Source: Paracoccaceae bacterium (GTDB taxonomy: Bacteria > Pseudomonadota > Alphaproteobacteria > Rhodobacterales > Rhodobacteraceae). From it: a DNA stretch of 5,236 bases. Every line of letters begins with the position of its first letter. Within the stretch, counting starts at the first letter, position 1. The position numbers and the translations under genes were made by a program. The stretch lies in contig SKMM01000325.1 of assembly GCA_007121055.1 (NCBI GenBank), positions 1 to 5,236 on the forward strand, read 5' to 3'. Shown piece by piece: positions 5,236 to 5,236 of the stretch. The notes under the pieces are model-generated. The model did no database searches, was not told the DNA's origin, and worked only from the letters and a program-made list of their open reading frames with translations.

Positions 5236-5236
5236 A

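Larger units (their letters stand above)
4981..5236. mobile_element. Probable insertion sequence end (remnant or partial)
   Basis: The stretch contains the 3' end of a transposase frame pointing left, a tandem/inverted repeat at 4981-5008 where a terminal repeat is expected, and strong hairpins on both sides of the frame. The left limit is set at the repeat and is approximate. No target-site duplication can be recognised because the other end is outside the window. Confidence 0.45.

Noticed and set aside
1..5236. CRISPR array, tRNA or rRNA
   Set aside because: No regularly spaced repeats and no cloverleaf or ribosomal RNA signature were seen on either strand.

Overview
The window is a high-GC alphaproteobacterial locus (third codon positions are mostly G or C). 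It carries the core of the general stress response (GSR): phyR on the minus strand, divergent from nepR-ecfG and a membrane sensor histidine kinase on the plus strand. The phyR/nepR-ecfG set is confined to Alphaproteobacteria. The gene order and the style of the kinase suggest Rhodobacterales, but that narrower placement is inference.

Layout, left to right: 1-304 holds a weakly supported partial gene reading leftward off the edge. 472-972 (+) encodes a small protein resembling a receiver domain that has lost its phosphorylation residues. 978-1023 holds three mutually complementary GC segments, including a UUCG-capped hairpin, between two convergent genes. 1099-1944 (-) is phyR. 1945-2117 is a compact divergent control region. 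2118-2429 is nepR, overlapping ecfG (2426-3016) by four bases, and the kinase (3026-4888) follows nine bases later. 4889-5095 is non-coding with several hairpins and an imperfect tandem repeat. 5096-5233 (-) is the C-terminal end of a transposase frame, closed upstream by a stop codon and a strong hairpin.

From known GSR biology, the kinase should control phosphorylation of PhyR. Phospho-PhyR uses its sigma-like N-terminus to bind NepR, which frees EcfG to transcribe stress genes. The control region fits this directly. A perfect 13-bp inverted repeat (1986-2019) contains the EcfG consensus GGAAC-N16-CGTT on both strands at once, one copy facing nepR-ecfG-kinase and the other facing phyR. The two promoters overlap almost completely, so EcfG would autoregulate both arms from one symmetrical site that probably holds only one polymerase at a time.

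The least ordinary features are this symmetrical promoter, the pseudo-receiver next to phyR, the kinase's missing G1 box, and the competing hairpins at 978-1023.
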